A DNA stretch of 64,000 nt from Gemmatimonadota bacterium (lineage in GTDB: Bacteria; Gemmatimonadota; Gemmatimonadetes; Longimicrobiales; Gaopeijiaceae): NCBI GenBank assembly GCA_022823365.1, contig JAJDXG010000014.1, positions 62,001 through 126,000 on the forward strand. The letters run 5' to 3'. Position numbers and translations under genes: made by a program. How positions within the stretch are numbered: the stretch's first letter is position 1; every line of letters starts with the position of its first letter. The notes beneath the pieces were generated by a model. That model was not told where the DNA came from. It made no database searches and saw only the letters and a list, made by a program, of their open reading frames with translations. Positions 9,163 through 19,738 of the stretch are shown piece by piece.

Positions 9163-9179
9163 GCACAGTTTTTCTGTGC
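9163..9179 (-). promoter_or_regulatory. Leader hairpin upstream of the FlgD-Ig gene
   Basis: On the minus strand GCACAG and CTGTGC flank a five-A loop, directly upstream of the ribosome binding site. It may stabilise the mRNA or tune translation; it is not followed by a T-run. Confidence 0.4.
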
Positions 9180-9242
9180 AGTAGCTTAGGAACGATAGCC
9201 CTCCCAGGCATCCTGGAAAAAATGAGTCTGCACCACCACGGC

Positions 9243-9272
9243 ATGGTACGAGGCTCCTGCCCTCCCTGTCAA
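9243..9272 (-). promoter_or_regulatory. Probable sigma-70 promoter of the FlgD-Ig gene
   Basis: TTGACA (9272-9267), an 18-base spacer and TACCAT (9248-9243) on the minus strand. The -35 is a perfect match, and the -10 keeps the key T, A and final T. The predicted leader is about 85 bases. Confidence 0.6.
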
Positions 9273-9368
9273 CATCGATGGCCGCCGCCGTGAGGTGCGT
9301 TGCTGCCCATTAGGACACCACACAGGCCCGAAACGTTCACCTCCCGGATCGAGTCGGGATGCACGTGC

Positions 9369-11273
9369 TCACAGGCTCGGGCCCGGGCTGGCGGGCACTT
9401 CCCGCCCGCTGCCGCGCCGAACCGTGATCCCGAGCCGGTCGAAGCAGGCGAGCAGAGGGAGCAGGTGACGGCGGGTGACCGGCAGAACCTCGCGGAAGTC
9501 CGCGGGACCGAGGCCGGATCGGCCCACGAGCCGTTCCTGAACGTCCCGCGCCCCCCGCTCGACGGCGTCGGCGTCGGCGAAGAAGTCGTCGTTCAAAACG
9601 ACGATGTCGCCGGCCTGTTCCATCAGCTTGAGGATGGGCCACAGGTCTGGATGGTCGCGGAGCGCGGCGGGAAGATCGCGAATTGAGGGCGGAGAGAGAC
9701 CCGCGGCCCGGTATTGCTCCGCCAGGCGCGACCGCACGCCTTGCTGTTCCGCGGTGAGGGAGGGCGTGAAATCCGGTTCGCGCACCAGGTCGCGGCGGAC
9801 CTCCAGTTCGCCCTTTTCCGCCAGGTGTGCGAGCAGGGCATCGGCCAGTTCCGCGCCCGCGCCGGGGGGCAGAGCCTCGCGCGCGTCGGCGAGCGGCATG
9901 CCGGGTCGGAGCGGCTGGGTTCGGTGGTAGCGGGCGATCTGGCGCCGGAGCAGGCGTCGCCCCTCGTCGGCCACCGTTCCGGAATAGAGCGCCCGGCCGG
10001 TCGCGAAGCCGGTCTCGTCCTCGCGGGAGGCAAGCGTCCCCGGTGGGTCGCCGGTGCGGATGGGGAGTTCGTCGGCCGGGACGCCCACCCATCCGGCCAG
10101 GTCGAGCACCGCCCGGCGGCGGAGGCCACGGTCCGGTCCCACCATCGCCTCGAGCAATTCGCTCTCCCTGCCCCGAAGCCGCGTCCGCGGCGGCGGTGAC
10201 GGCTCGGCCACGATGCCCCCGCCGATGGTGGTCATGGGCGAGTAGGAGCGCAGGACCACGTGGTCGCGCGCTCTCGCCACCAGGGGCGCCTCCAGCCGCA
10301 GTTGCGCCCACGCCACCTCCCCCGCCACCATCTCGGCGCAGTCGAGCAGGAAGACCCGGGCCATCACCTCGGACGTCCCCAGGTGCACCCGCACCCGCTG
10401 GCCGCGCTCGATGGCCCAGGCGGTGTCGGGGAGCAGTTCGATGCGCGCGGTTACCCGGTCGGCGGCCACCCATGGATCGGCGCCGACCACCACTTGTCCC
10501 CGCCCCACCGCCTCCCTGCCCACGCGGCTGCCGGCGAGGGCGACGGCCGTGCGCTCCCCCGCGCGCGCCGCCTGCACCGAGCGCCCGTGCACCTGCAGAC
10601 CGCGCACCCGCGCCGCCAGCCCGCCCGGCTCGAGCCTGACGCGCTGGTCAAGCGCCAGCGACCCCGACCAGAGCGTGCCCGTCACCACGGTTCCGGTACC
10701 GCGCACCGTGAAGACGCGATCCACCGGCAGGCGCACGATGTCGTCGTCCAGCCGCGCGCGCGCCTTTGCGCCCTCGCGCGCGAGCGCCGCCCGCAGTTCG
10801 TCAAGCCCCGCCCCGGTCACTGCGGAGGTCGGCACGATGGGCGCGTCCGCATGAGGCGTGCCGGCGAGCAGCTCGCGGACGTCGTCCAGCGCGAGCTCCA
10901 GCCACTCCTCGTCCACGAGGTCGATGCGGCTGAGCGCCACCACCACCCGCTCGACCCCGAGCAGGCGCACGATCGCCAGGTGCTCGCGCGTCTGCGGCAT
11001 GGTGGCCTCGTCCGCCGCCACCACCAGCAGCACCAGGTCCATCCCGGTGGCGCCCGCCAGCATGTTGCGGATGAAGGACTCGTGGCCCGGCACGTCGACC
11101 ACACCGAAGGCCAGATCTTCGCTCACCGGGAGCTCGGCGAACCCGAGGTCGATGGTGATGCCGCGCCGCTTCTCCTCGGCCAGCCGGTCGGTGTCCACGC
11201 CGGTGAGCGCCTGGACGAGAGCGGTCTTGCCGTGGTCGATGTGCCCGGCTGTCCCGAGGATCAGCCTGCGCAT
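9369..11273 (-). CDS. selB: Selenocysteine-specific translation elongation factor SelB
   Basis: This 634-residue protein carries selenocysteyl-tRNA to the ribosome at UGA codons followed by a SECIS hairpin. The N-terminus is an EF-Tu-like GTPase ([14 protein letters not shown]-loop, [10 protein letters not shown] switch I, DVPGHE), followed by two beta-barrel domains ([18 protein letters not shown]). The C-terminal third is a run of winged-helix domains, the part that binds the SECIS. It lies 15 bp downstream of recO. No selA, selC or selD is in the window. Its presence supports reading the in-frame UGA at 53922 as selenocysteine. Confidence 0.96.
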   Translation of the reverse strand: MRRLILGTAGHIDHGKTALVQALTGVDTDRLAEEKRRGITIDLGFAELPVSEDLAFGVVDVPGHESFIRNMLAGATGMDLVLLVVAADEATMPQTREHLAIVRLLGVERVVVALSRIDLVDEEWLELALDDVRELLAGTPHADAPIVPTSAVTGAGLDELRAALAREGAKARARLDDDIVRLPVDRVFTVRGTGTVVTGTLWSGSLALDQRVRLEPGGLAARVRGLQVHGRSVQAARAGERTAVALAGSRVGREAVGRGQVVVGADPWVAADRVTARIELLPDTAWAIERGQRVRVHLGTSEVMARVFLLDCAEMVAGEVAWAQLRLEAPLVARARDHVVLRSYSPMTTIGGGIVAEPSPPPRTRLRGRESELLEAMVGPDRGLRRRAVLDLAGWVGVPADELPIRTGDPPGTLASREDETGFATGRALYSGTVADEGRRLLRRQIARYHRTQPLRPGMPLADAREALPPGAGAELADALLAHLAEKGELEVRRDLVREPDFTPSLTAEQQGVRSRLAEQYRAAGLSPPSIRDLPAALRDHPDLWPILKLMEQAGDIVVLNDDFFADADAVERGARDVQERLVGRSGLGPADFREVLPVTRRHLLPLLACFDRLGITVRRGSGREVPASPGPSL

Positions 11274-11288
11274 GAGCTCTCCCGCGGT

Positions 11289-12032
11289 TCAGACGGCTTC
11301 GCCAACGACGCTCTCGAGAAAGGGAAAGGAGGGCAGCGGACGGGACCCGGAAATGTGATGGTGGACGTAGTTGCGCAGCACTCTCAGATGCTGGGTGACG
11401 CGGTCGAGCCCGTCCACCGGTTCTCCCAGGAGAAGCGTCCTCAACTGTTCCCGCGCGCGCGGCCCGATGCGGGGCGCCTCGGAGGCCGGCCCCGCGCAAC
11501 GCGGGCAGCGCACCCCTCCCGCCGCATGGTCCAGGCGGCCAACGGCGGCGGGGTCGAGTCGGTCCCCGCACGCCACGCATACGGTGAGTTCAGGAGCGTA
11601 CCCCATCAACGATACCAACGCCCAGGCGCTGGACAGGATGAGGACCACGATCATCTCCGGAGGAGACTCGGCCAGCCGTCCCAGCGACGCGTCGAGTCCG
11701 GCAAAGAGGGCCGCGCTCGGTTCCTCGCCGGCGTGGTGCAGCACCAGGTCCGCGAGCAGCGACGCGCCCGCGAACCGCCGCACGTCGCCGGCCAGAGCCC
11801 GGTGCGCGTGCATGACCGAGAACTCGCGATAGTTCTGGAGATCCCGGTTGCTGCGGTAGTAGAGCACGAGAACCCCCGAAGAGAAGATCTCGGGTGGGGT
11901 TCCGCGCCTGCGCAGGCCCCGCGCCATCACGCTCACCAGGCCTCGCTCGCGCGTGAAGAAGCGGAGGATCAGGCTGGTTTCGCTGAAGGGATGGGCCTTG
12001 AGCAGGATGGCGCGCGTCGAGAGGAGCGACAT
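11289..12032 (-). CDS. recO: DNA repair protein RecO
   Basis: This 247-residue protein is the recombination mediator that works with RecR (and RecF) to load RecA on SSB-coated DNA. The N-terminal OB-fold begins [20 protein letters not shown] zinc finger is formed by CVACGD and CPRCAG in the second half. The length is normal for the family. It lies 3 bp after the gene upstream and 15 bp before selB, so it is part of the minus-strand run. Confidence 0.94.
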   Translation of the reverse strand: MSLLSTRAILLKAHPFSETSLILRFFTRERGLVSVMARGLRRRGTPPEIFSSGVLVLYYRSNRDLQNYREFSVMHAHRALAGDVRRFAGASLLADLVLHHAGEEPSAALFAGLDASLGRLAESPPEMIVVLILSSAWALVSLMGYAPELTVCVACGDRLDPAAVGRLDHAAGGVRCPRCAGPASEAPRIGPRAREQLRTLLLGEPVDGLDRVTQHLRVLRNYVHHHISGSRPLPSFPFLESVVGEAV

Positions 12033-12035
12033 CCT

Positions 12036-13256
12036 CTAAACCCGGGGATCGTCGGCGAGCCCGATGCGTGCCAGCAGCCGCTCGCGCCTGCGCCGATAGG
12101 CCTTCCGGGCCTTGCTCCCCAGCTTCCCCTCGCGCGCATACGCTTCGTCCAGAATGGCCACTTCGCGAAGCAGCCTGCGCCGCTCATCGGCGGCGGAAGC
12201 CGTCGCCGCCGCAGGGTCGCGGTAGACCGCGTACAGCCCGAGCCATGCGAGGACGACGGTCAGGATAACCGCCATCCATTCCAGCGGAAGTCCTTCCTCT
12301 TCCTCCGCCAGGAGCAAGCCCACCGCGTCATCGACGATGTCGCCGGCGGCGTAGCGCCGATAGGTCACGCCCTCCTCCACCTCGATCGGCGGAAGCGGCT
12401 GCAGCCCGGTGACGGCGGTCGGCGGAGAAGGTTCGAGGACCAGCAGCTCCATGGTCTCGGTGAGTCCCGGAAGCGGCGCGACGAACTGGTGGCCGGGGAC
12501 CGTGTAGCGGACCGCGTACAGGCGCTCTCCCGGCGGCACCGGAGCCGCGACGAACATGCGTCCGTCGGCGAAACGCACCGCGTCCTCAGCGAGATCGCTT
12601 TCGCCCACTTCGAAGTCCTGCGCGCCGCCCAGCAGCGGATACGACCACACCGGCTCGCCATTCGCGGGGATCAGGGTGCGGAAGCCGTCGTTGCGGATCT
12701 GGATCAGGTCCACCGCGCTCCACCCCGTGCCCACGTCCTGCAGGAAGAGGTTGCGCACCGAGACCGTGAAGTCCGCGCCGCCCGGCGGGGCGGGTTCGGT
12801 CTCGTACACGCGGATGACGTAGGTACTGTCGAGCTGGATGACGCTGTTTACGGGGATGCCGAAGTAGAGGATGTCCTCGTAGAGGGTCGACGCGAAGAAG
12901 ACGGTTCCCGATTCCGGGTCCGGGACGCGGGGCAGCTCGAAGGCGAAGGATCCGTCGTCCGCGACCACCACGGAGTCGATTTCGCTTCCTCCCCCGAGCG
13001 CCACTTCGTGCAGCGTCACCAGCCCGGACCCGACTCCGGCGTCGCCAAGCAGCACCCTGCCCCGGAGCGTCGCGGTAGCCTGCTCGCTGGTCGAGGCGGT
13101 TGCGGCGGCTTCCTGCGACGACGGACGCATCGCCGATGGGGGGCGTGCATTACCGGTCGACGCCGTCGCGGCGTGGGCAGGAATGGCCCCGAAGCCCGGC
13201 GCAGTGAGGAACGCGGCCAGCAGGAGCGCCCGGGAGTCAGGGCGTAAAGCGGCCAA
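12036..13256 (-). CDS. Secreted/membrane-anchored protein of unknown function
   Basis: From a TTG at 13256, which overlaps the end of the nuclease gene by 20 bp, the product has 406 residues and a signal peptide ending IPAHA. After a Ser/Ala-rich stretch there is a carboxypeptidase-regulatory-like beta segment (TLRGRVLLGDAGVGSGLVTLHEV), further beta-rich domains, one transmembrane helix near residue 340 (WMAVILTVVLAWLGLYAVY) and a basic cytoplasmic tail of about 65 residues. An upstream ATG at 13349 would run through the nuclease gene and lose the signal peptide. I do not recognise a named function; it may be a periplasmic sensor or assembly protein. Confidence 0.7.
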   Translation of the reverse strand: MAALRPDSRALLLAAFLTAPGFGAIPAHAATASTGNARPPSAMRPSSQEAAATASTSEQATATLRGRVLLGDAGVGSGLVTLHEVALGGGSEIDSVVVADDGSFAFELPRVPDPESGTVFFASTLYEDILYFGIPVNSVIQLDSTYVIRVYETEPAPPGGADFTVSVRNLFLQDVGTGWSAVDLIQIRNDGFRTLIPANGEPVWSYPLLGGAQDFEVGESDLAEDAVRFADGRMFVAAPVPPGERLYAVRYTVPGHQFVAPLPGLTETMELLVLEPSPPTAVTGLQPLPPIEVEEGVTYRRYAAGDIVDDAVGLLLAEEEEGLPLEWMAVILTVVLAWLGLYAVYRDPAAATASAADERRRLLREVAILDEAYAREGKLGSKARKAYRRRRERLLARIGLADDPRV

Positions 13257-13758
13257 AGTCCTCGGGATGAAGCTTGCGCAGGTGTTCCTTGAGCTCCTCC
13301 GCGTCCATGCCCGGCGGAGACTCTTCCTCGCCTTCGGCCGAGGCCGCATCTTCCTCGTCGGTCACCTCGATTGAGGTTTTGTGGAGGAGATCCTCCTGGG
13401 CGAAGATGCGCGCCTCGGTCCGGAGGGCGACCGCGATCGAGTCCGAGGGCCTCGCGTCGATGGAGACGACGTCGCCGTCCCGCTGCACGATCAGCTCGGC
13501 GTAGAAGGTGTTGTCGAGGACGCGGGTGATGAGCACCCGCTCGAGGGTGCCGCCGAGCCCGCCGATCACAGAGACGATGAGGTCGTGGGTGAGGGGTCGG
13601 CTGAACTTCATGCTCGCCAGCTCCATCGCGATCGAGCTGGCCTCCCCCGGACCGATCCAGATCGGCAGCACCCGTTCGCCCTCCACTTCCCGCAGGATGA
13701 CTACCGGCGTGTTGGATGAGGGGTCAAGCCCCAGGCTCTGTACCCTGACCTCGACCAA
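13237..13758 (-). CDS. Bifunctional nuclease family protein (DUF151)
   Basis: This 173-residue protein matches the BFN/DUF151 family: VEVRVQSLGLDPSSNTPVVILRE, then LPIWIGPGEASSIAMEL and the conserved RPSDSIAVALR. Members are reported as nucleases in plants; the bacterial role is not settled. An acidic linker and a short C-terminal segment (MDAEELKEHLRKLHPEDF) follow the domain. Its end overlaps the start of the next gene by 20 bp, and it lies 69 bp downstream of ahcY. Confidence 0.9.
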   Translation of the reverse strand: MVEVRVQSLGLDPSSNTPVVILREVEGERVLPIWIGPGEASSIAMELASMKFSRPLTHDLIVSVIGGLGGTLERVLITRVLDNTFYAELIVQRDGDVVSIDARPSDSIAVALRTEARIFAQEDLLHKTSIEVTDEEDAASAEGEEESPPGMDAEELKEHLRKLHPEDFGRFTP

Positions 13759-13827
13759 CGGTCCTCCTCGCGGGACGCTACCCCGCCGGCCGTCCCGGAC
13801 GACCGCAGCAGCAATGCGCGTTGGCGC

Positions 13828-15276
13828 TCAGTAGCGGTAGTGGTCGGGCTTGTACGGGCCGCCGACCGGCACGTCGATGTATTGCGCCTGCTCGGGAGTG
13901 AGCGTCGTGAGGCGCGCTCCCAGTTTGTCCAGATGCAGGCGCGCCACCTTTTCGTCCAGGATCTTGGGAAGGGTGTAGACCCGTTTCGTGTACTCGTCGG
14001 CCGCGCGCTTCTGCCAGAGTTCGATCTGCGCCATGCACTGGTTGGTGAAGCTGGTGCTCATGACGAAGCTCGGGTGGCCCGTGGCGCAGCCGAGGTTGAC
14101 AAGGCGGCCGCGCGCGAGAAGGACGATGCTCTTGCCGTCCGGCCAGGTGATCTTGTCGACCTGCGGCTTGATCTCGGTCCACTCCAGGCCCGCCAGCCCG
14201 GCCACTTCGATCTCGGAGTCGAAATGGCCGATGTTGCAGACGATGGCCCCGTCCTTCATGCGGTCCATGTGCCCGCGGGTGATCACGGAGACGTTGCCCG
14301 TGGCGGTGACGAAGATGTCGCCGAAGGCGCAGGCCTCGTCCATGGTCACCACCTGATGGCCCTCCATCGCAGCCTGCAGCGCGTTGATGGGGTCGATCTC
14401 GGTGACGTAGAGGGTGGCGCCGAGCCCGGCGAAGGCCTGAACGCAGCCCTTGCCGACATCGCCGTAGCCCAGCACGACGCACTTCTTGCCCGCCACCATG
14501 ATGTCGGTGGCGCGCTTGATGCCGTCGACCAGCGACTCGCGGCAGCCGTACAGGTTGTCGAACTTGGATTTGGTGACCGAGTCGTTGACGTTGATGGCCG
14601 GGAACAGCAGGGTGCCTTCCTCGGCCATGCGGTAGAGCCGGTGCACGCCGGTGGTGGTCTCCTCGCTCACGCCCCGCACATCCGCCGCGAGCGACCTCCA
14701 GAAGTGCGGATCCTCTTCCAGCACCCGGTCGAGCAGCCGGCCGATCTCCTCCTCTTCCTCGGAGGCTCCGGGCGCGCGCGCGACCCCGGCTTCCGCTTGC
14801 AGCTCGCGTTCGACCCCCTGGTGGATGAGGAGCGTGGCGTCCCCGCCGTCGTCGACGATGAGGTCGGGGCCGCCCTCGGGGTGCGCGAGCGCCATCCAGG
14901 TGCACCACCAGTACTCCTCCAGCGTCTCTCCCTTCCAGGCGAAGACGGGCACGCCCGCGTCGGCCATCGCGGCCGCGGCGTGGTCCTGGGTGGAGAAGAT
15001 GTTGCAGGATGCCCAGCGCACGTCCGCGCCCAGCTCCACGAGGGTTTCGATGAGCACGGCGGTCTGGATGGTCATGTGCAGGGAGCCCGAGATGCGGGCG
15101 CCCGCGAGAGGCTTCTCGCCGGCGTACTCCTCCCGGAGCGCCATCAGCCCCGGCATCTCCCTGCGGGCGAGCCCGATCTCCTGGCGGCCCCATTCGGCGA
15201 GACCCGGGTCCTTGACCTTGAAGGGGGGCCGCGCGACGGCTGGCCGGGCCGGTCGGGATTTCGTAAGCGTAGACAT
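13828..15276 (-). CDS. ahcY: Adenosylhomocysteinase
   Basis: This 482-residue enzyme splits S-adenosylhomocysteine into adenosine and homocysteine with bound NAD, clearing the inhibitor left by methyltransferases. [21 protein letters not shown]-type substrate and hinge residues and the NAD fold [13 protein letters not shown] are present. The C-terminus YKPDHYRY is the family ending. The insert around residues 150-190 marks the long bacterial type. It lies downstream of metK, so both halves of the methyl cycle sit together. The ribosome binding site is weak, and no SAH riboswitch pattern is visible in the 129-bp gap. Confidence 0.97.
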   Translation of the reverse strand: MSTLTKSRPARPAVARPPFKVKDPGLAEWGRQEIGLARREMPGLMALREEYAGEKPLAGARISGSLHMTIQTAVLIETLVELGADVRWASCNIFSTQDHAAAAMADAGVPVFAWKGETLEEYWWCTWMALAHPEGGPDLIVDDGGDATLLIHQGVERELQAEAGVARAPGASEEEEEIGRLLDRVLEEDPHFWRSLAADVRGVSEETTTGVHRLYRMAEEGTLLFPAINVNDSVTKSKFDNLYGCRESLVDGIKRATDIMVAGKKCVVLGYGDVGKGCVQAFAGLGATLYVTEIDPINALQAAMEGHQVVTMDEACAFGDIFVTATGNVSVITRGHMDRMKDGAIVCNIGHFDSEIEVAGLAGLEWTEIKPQVDKITWPDGKSIVLLARGRLVNLGCATGHPSFVMSTSFTNQCMAQIELWQKRAADEYTKRVYTLPKILDEKVARLHLDKLGARLTTLTPEQAQYIDVPVGGPYKPDHYRY

Positions 15277-15405
15277 TCTTGCTGGATGGGCTTCCCGAAG
15301 AATCGGAATGTGGGGTGGTCCGGCTGGAGTCCACCGGCTGCTAGACCCCCGCTTGCGGGTGAAGTTCCGGCAGTTCGGCGCAGGGCGGAGCCCGGCCGCT
15401 CCGGG

Positions 15406-16593
15406 TCACATCCCCAGCGCCCGCCTCAGCTCTGCGACCTGGTCGGTCTTCTCCCAGCGGAACAGCTCGACCCCCGTGCCGTCCTTCCAGCGCACGCACT
15501 CGGGTTTGCGGCCGAAGTGGCCGTGGACGGCGGTGGGCGTGAAGACGGGACGCCGCAGGCCCAGACGGTCGATGATGGCGGCGGGACGAAAGTCGAACAC
15601 CTGCTGCACGGCGGCCGCGATGTGCTCGTCCGCCGTCCCGCAGGTGGCCGTGCCAAAGGTCTCGACCGCCACCGAGACCGGCCGCGCCCTGCCGATGGCG
15701 TAGGCGAGCTGGATCTCGCAGCGGCGCGCGATCCCGGCGGCGACCACGTTCCGGGCCGCCCAGCGCGCGGCATAGGCGCCGGAGCGGTCGACCTTGGTGG
15801 AGTCCTTGCCGCTGAACGCGCCGCCTCCGTGGCGGGCGGCGCCCCCGTAGGTGTCGACGATGATCTTGCGGCCGGTCAGGCCCACGTCTCCGTAGGGACC
15901 GCCGATCACGAACCGGTCGGAGGGGTTGATGTGGCGGATGCAGCCTTGCCACTCGAAACCGGCCGCGGCAAACACGGGGGCGATGACGTTCTCGGTGATT
16001 CCCTCGCGGATCTCCTCGTCGGCGGCGTCATCGTCGTGCTGGGCGCTGACCACGACGGTGTGCACGCGCACGGGACGGTCGCCGTCGTACTCCATGGTGA
16101 CCTGGGTCTTGCCGTCCGGCCGCAGCCAGGGCAGCAAGCCCGACGTCCGTACGAAGGTGAGCCGGTGGGCGAGCTGGTGGGCCAGGAGGATGGGGGCGGG
16201 CATCAGCTCGTCGGTCTCGTCGGTGGCGTAGCCGAACATGAGTCCCTGGTCGCCCGCGCCGCCGTCGTCCACGGCGGCCCCGATGTCCGGTGATTGCGGG
16301 TCGATCCTCGACTCGACCCGGCAGCCGTGGCCGTCGATGCCGTACTCGTCGCGGATGTAGCCGGCCGCAAGGATGGTCTCGCGGACGATTTGCGTGTAGT
16401 CGAGGTCGCCGGCCGTCGTCGTGATCTCGCCCGCAACCAGGGCGAAGTTGGTCGAGACCAGGGTTTCGCACGCCACCCGGGCCCGCGGATCCTGCGCCAC
16501 GATGTGGTCGAGGATGGCGTCTGAGATCTGGTCGGCGAGCTTGTCCGGGTGCCCTCCGGTGACCGACTCGGAGGTGAAGAGCTTCGTGCTCAC
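15406..16593 (-). CDS. metK: S-adenosylmethionine synthetase
   Basis: This 395-residue enzyme makes S-adenosylmethionine from methionine and ATP. The signature segments are present: [20 protein letters not shown] near the N-terminus, [12 protein letters not shown], and the glycine-rich GGAFSGKD with YAARWAARN in the last third. The start is GTG at 16593, which overlaps the stop of the hpf gene as GTGA, so translation is probably coupled. No SAM riboswitch is visible, as expected for an internal operon gene. Confidence 0.97.
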   Translation of the reverse strand: MSTKLFTSESVTGGHPDKLADQISDAILDHIVAQDPRARVACETLVSTNFALVAGEITTTAGDLDYTQIVRETILAAGYIRDEYGIDGHGCRVESRIDPQSPDIGAAVDDGGAGDQGLMFGYATDETDELMPAPILLAHQLAHRLTFVRTSGLLPWLRPDGKTQVTMEYDGDRPVRVHTVVVSAQHDDDAADEEIREGITENVIAPVFAAAGFEWQGCIRHINPSDRFVIGGPYGDVGLTGRKIIVDTYGGAARHGGGAFSGKDSTKVDRSGAYAARWAARNVVAAGIARRCEIQLAYAIGRARPVSVAVETFGTATCGTADEHIAAAVQQVFDFRPAAIIDRLGLRRPVFTPTAVHGHFGRKPECVRWKDGTGVELFRWEKTDQVAELRRALGM

Positions 16594-16892
16594 CGGCCGG
16601 CCCAGTGCTCCACCTGCTGGGTCCGGCCGCGGCGCAGGATCTTGCTCAGGCGATCGGCCACCTGGTCGAGCGCGGTCGGGAAGTCGCGCGCCTCCCCGCG
16701 GGCGACCACCGGCTCGTGTCCGTTGAGGGAAAGGAAGGCTTCCACGCGGTGGACGTGGCGCTCGACCCGGAACACGACTTCGGCGGAGGTCAGGCGCGGG
16801 TCGAAACGGACCAGTTTACCGATCTTCCGGTCGGCCCGTTTGATCAGGTATTCGGGCACGTCGCAGCGGCGAGCGACCGTGTTCACTTTCAT
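16590..16892 (-). CDS. hpf: Ribosome hibernation promoting factor, short form
   Basis: This 100-residue HPF/RaiA-fold protein binds the 30S subunit in resting cells. It shows the family pattern with charged helices ([18 protein letters not shown]), the central [37 protein letters not shown]-type strand and helix, and a basic end. It lacks the C-terminal dimerisation domain of long HPF. It is coupled to metK by a GTGA overlap, an unusual partner. The 88-bp gap to nusB may hold its promoter, but I see no clear element there. Confidence 0.9.
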   Translation of the reverse strand: MKVNTVARRCDVPEYLIKRADRKIGKLVRFDPRLTSAEVVFRVERHVHRVEAFLSLNGHEPVVARGEARDFPTALDQVADRLSKILRRGRTQQVEHWAGR

Positions 16893-16980
16893 GTCTCGTG
16901 CAACCCTGGTTCCAGTGGGTTTGATTTCAGCCCCGTCGAAGGTAGAAAGGACGGGGGCACAGGTCTACGGGCCGCGCCGG

Positions 16981-17424
16981 TCAGCGTTCATCGACGACCG
17001 TGCGCGCCTTCATCACCGCGTCCAGCACGCCGTTGACGAAGCGGTCCGAATGCTCGCTTCCGTAGCGCTGCGCCAGCCGGACCCCTTCCTGGATCGCGAC
17101 TGCGGGCGGCACCCCGTCCACGAAGAGCATCTCGGTCACCGAAAGGAACAGGATGCAGCGGTCGACGCGGGCGAGCCGCTCGATCCGCCAGTTGTCCAGA
17201 GCCTCGCTGACCGCCGCGCGCACCTTTTCCTCGTGCCTGGCGAAGCCGCGCACAACCCGTGCCAGGTGAGCCTGGCAGGCGGGCGCCACACGCCGGTTGG
17301 CCAGCGTGGTCTCAAGGGCATCCAGCACCGACTCGCCGTCCGCCGCCTCCCAGCGATAGAGCACCTGGAGCGCCCATGCCCGCGCGCGGGTGCGGTTGCG
17401 GCGGGGTCGCTCGTCGAAGGCCAT
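16981..17424 (-). CDS. nusB: Transcription antitermination factor NusB
   Basis: This 147-residue all-helical protein works with NusE on boxA RNA in rRNA antitermination. Conserved segments are RARAWALQVLYRWE at the start, IERLARVDRCILFLSVTEML in the middle and the C-terminal RYGSEHSDRFVNGVLDAV. It lies 6 bp after ribH, the ribH-nusB order found in very many bacteria. Confidence 0.95.
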   Translation of the reverse strand: MAFDERPRRNRTRARAWALQVLYRWEAADGESVLDALETTLANRRVAPACQAHLARVVRGFARHEEKVRAAVSEALDNWRIERLARVDRCILFLSVTEMLFVDGVPPAVAIQEGVRLAQRYGSEHSDRFVNGVLDAVMKARTVVDER

Positions 17425-17430
17425 GCCCCT

Positions 17431-17904
17431 TCAGGCGAGCCCGTCGAACAGCATCGCCATCTCGACCGCGGCCGACGCAACCTCTCCACCCTTGTCCATT
17501 CCCTGCGGATCGGCGCGGCGTTCGGCCTGCGCGCGGGTGTCGGTGGTCAGCACGCCGAACACGACGGGGACCGGCGACGAGCGCGCGACCTCGCCCAGCC
17601 CGTATGCCGCTTCGCCCGCCACGTAGTCGAAGTGCGGAGTCTCGCCGCGGATGACGCACCCGAGCGCGATGATGCCGTGATGGCCGGCACGCGTCGCCAG
17701 GCGGGCCGCGGTCTGCGGAAGCTCCCATGCTCCCGGGACCCGGTAGACATCGACGTCCCCGTCCGCAACGCCGTGTTCGGCCAGGCGAGCCAGCGCCCCG
17801 GAGAGCAGGCTGTCGGTGATCTCCCGGTTGAAGCGGGCCGCCACGACGGCGAACCGCCTTCCCGATCCGTCGAGCGATGCGCTGAAGACGTTGGAGCCGG
17901 TCAT
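17431..17904 (-). CDS. ribH: 6,7-dimethyl-8-ribityllumazine synthase
   Basis: This 157-residue enzyme makes lumazine, the substrate of riboflavin synthase, from the RibD and RibB products. The pattern VVAARFNREITDSLLSGAL, VPGAWELPQTA and GCVIRGETPHFDYVAGEA is typical. Such proteins usually assemble as pentamers or icosahedra. It lies 5 bp after ribBA. Confidence 0.96.
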   Translation of the reverse strand: MTGSNVFSASLDGSGRRFAVVAARFNREITDSLLSGALARLAEHGVADGDVDVYRVPGAWELPQTAARLATRAGHHGIIALGCVIRGETPHFDYVAGEAAYGLGEVARSSPVPVVFGVLTTDTRAQAERRADPQGMDKGGEVASAAVEMAMLFDGLA

Positions 17905-17909
17905 CTGGG

Positions 17910-19109
17910 CTAGATCAAGTGGCCGAGCTTCGCGCGCTTGGTGTCGAGGTAGCGCTCGTTGAAGTCCGAAGGCTCGATCTCGAGCGGCACCCGTCCGGTC
18001 ACGTGCAGGCCGTATCCCTCCAGGCCGACGATCTTCCGGGGATTGTTGGTGAGGAGGCGGATCGAGCTGAGGCCCAGGTCAAGCAGGATCTGAGCACCGA
18101 TGCCGTAGTCGCGCAGATCGGGCTCGAAGCCAAGGGTGCGATTGGCTTCGACCGTGTCCTGCCCGCCGTCCTGGAGCTGATAGGCCTTCAGCTTGTTGTG
18201 CAGGCCGATCCCCCTGCCCTCCTGCTTCAGATAGACGATGGCGCCGCGGCCCTCCTCCTGCACCTGGCGCATCGCGGCGCGCAACTGCTGGCCGCAGTCG
18301 CAGCGGACCGAGCCGAAGACGTCCCCGGTCAGGCATTCCGAATGCATGCGCACCAGCACGTCCGCCCGCCCGTCGATTTCGCCCTTCACCAGGGCCACGT
18401 GCTCGCGGTCGTCGAGCGGGCTGCGGAAGCCGATCACGTCGAAGGAGCCGACGCCGGTGGGGAGCCGGGCGGTGGCCACCCGCTCCACCAGCCGCTCCTT
18501 GGCCAGCCGATAGGCGACCAGTTCGGCCACCGTGATGAAGAGCAGATCGTGCTCCCGGGCGAACTGTTCCAGCTGGGGACGGCGTGCCATGGTGCCGTCC
18601 TGGCTGAGGATCTCGCAGATGACGCCCGCGGGCTCGAATCCGGCCAGGCGGGCCAGGTCCACGGAGGCCTCCGTCTGCCCCACGCGGCGCAGTACCCCGC
18701 CGGGGACGGCGCGAAGCGGAAAGACGTGGCCGGGGCGGCGCAGGTCGCCCGGGCGGCTCGCGGGATCGATCAGCACTTCGATGGTCTTGGCGCGGTCGAA
18801 GGCGCTGATGCCGGTGGTGACCCCATACTTGCGGTGCGCGTCCACCGAAACCGTGAAGGCGGTGCCCTGGGGGTCGGTGTTGTCCTCGGTCATGGGCGGA
18901 AGACCGAGTTCGCCGGCCCGCTCGCGCGTCAGGGCCACGCATATGAGGCCGCGCGCGTGCTTGGTCATGAAGTTGACGACTTCGGGCGTGGCGGCAGCGG
19001 CCGCGCACACCAGGTCACCCTCGTTCTCCCGGTCCTCGTCGTCGGCGACGATGACCATCTTGCCTTCGCGAATGGCGCGGATGGCAGCTTCCACGCGGGA
19101 GTGCGGCAC
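17910..19109 (-). CDS. ribBA: Bifunctional DHBP synthase / GTP cyclohydrolase II
   Basis: This 399-residue fusion makes both branch precursors of riboflavin. The N-terminal RibB half has [11 protein letters not shown] and [14 protein letters not shown]. The C-terminal RibA half has the zinc site [17 protein letters not shown] and the [12 protein letters not shown] motif. It is set between ribE and ribH with 5-bp gaps. No FMN riboswitch precedes the rib genes, because they follow other genes without an untranslated leader. Confidence 0.97.
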   Translation of the reverse strand: MPHSRVEAAIRAIREGKMVIVADDEDRENEGDLVCAAAAATPEVVNFMTKHARGLICVALTRERAGELGLPPMTEDNTDPQGTAFTVSVDAHRKYGVTTGISAFDRAKTIEVLIDPASRPGDLRRPGHVFPLRAVPGGVLRRVGQTEASVDLARLAGFEPAGVICEILSQDGTMARRPQLEQFAREHDLLFITVAELVAYRLAKERLVERVATARLPTGVGSFDVIGFRSPLDDREHVALVKGEIDGRADVLVRMHSECLTGDVFGSVRCDCGQQLRAAMRQVQEEGRGAIVYLKQEGRGIGLHNKLKAYQLQDGGQDTVEANRTLGFEPDLRDYGIGAQILLDLGLSSIRLLTNNPRKIVGLEGYGLHVTGRVPLEIEPSDFNERYLDTKRAKLGHLI

Positions 19110-19114
19110 GGGGC

Positions 19115-19738
19115 TCAGCCTTGCGGAGAATCCGGGGTGTGAACTGACAGGAGCTTACCCACGTACTTCCCGATCAGGTCCCCCTCGACGTTGACCGGGG
19201 CTCCGGGGGCCAGGACGTCCAGGTTGGTGTGCTCCCAGGTGAAGGGCACGATCGCGATCCGCACCAGGTCGGGGCCGGGCAGCTCGCTGACGGTCAGGCT
19301 CACCCCGTTGAGGGTGATGGAGCCGTGCAGGATGGTGGCGCGGGCCACTTCGGGTGGGACGCGGAAGGTGAGGAGGCGGGCGCCGTCCCGGGGAGCGGAG
19401 TCGGTACGGGAGACCAGTGATCCGACCCCGTCGACGTGCCCCTGCACCAGGTGGCCGCCGAGACGGTCGCCCAGGCGGAGCGCCCGCTCGAGGTTGACGC
19501 GCGTCCCGGCCTGGTAGTCGCCCGCGATGGTGCGCGCCAGGGTGGCGGGCACCACGTCCACGGCGAAGGTGGCGGCCTCGAGGGCGGCGACGGTCAGGCA
19601 CGCCCCGTCGACCGCCACCGAGGCGCCGTCGGTGAGGCCGGGCGCGATGCCCGGGGCACGAACGGTCATCCGCCGGCCCTCCGGCCGGGCCGCCACCGCC
19701 ACGACCGTTCCGACTTCCTCCACCAGCCCGGTGAACAT
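19115..19738 (-). CDS. ribE: Riboflavin synthase, alpha chain type
   Basis: This 207-residue enzyme converts two lumazine molecules to riboflavin. It begins [12 protein letters not shown] and contains two lumazine-binding repeats: [13 protein letters not shown] with [12 protein letters not shown], and the second-repeat form [12 protein letters not shown]. The ATG at 19738 overlaps the ribD stop (TGATG), so the start is fixed by coupling; an in-frame ATG further upstream lies inside ribD. Confidence 0.96.
   Translation of the reverse strand: MFTGLVEEVGTVVAVAARPEGRRMTVRAPGIAPGLTDGASVAVDGACLTVAALEAATFAVDVVPATLARTIAGDYQAGTRVNLERALRLGDRLGGHLVQGHVDGVGSLVSRTDSAPRDGARLLTFRVPPEVARATILHGSITLNGVSLTVSELPGPDLVRIAIVPFTWEHTNLDVLAPGAPVNVEGDLIGKYVGKLLSVHTPDSPQG

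Noticed and set aside
15277-15405. SAH or SAM riboswitch before ahcY
   Set aside because: The gap holds only a short GGAGC/GCTCC hairpin behind metK; the SAH riboswitch core is not recognisable.
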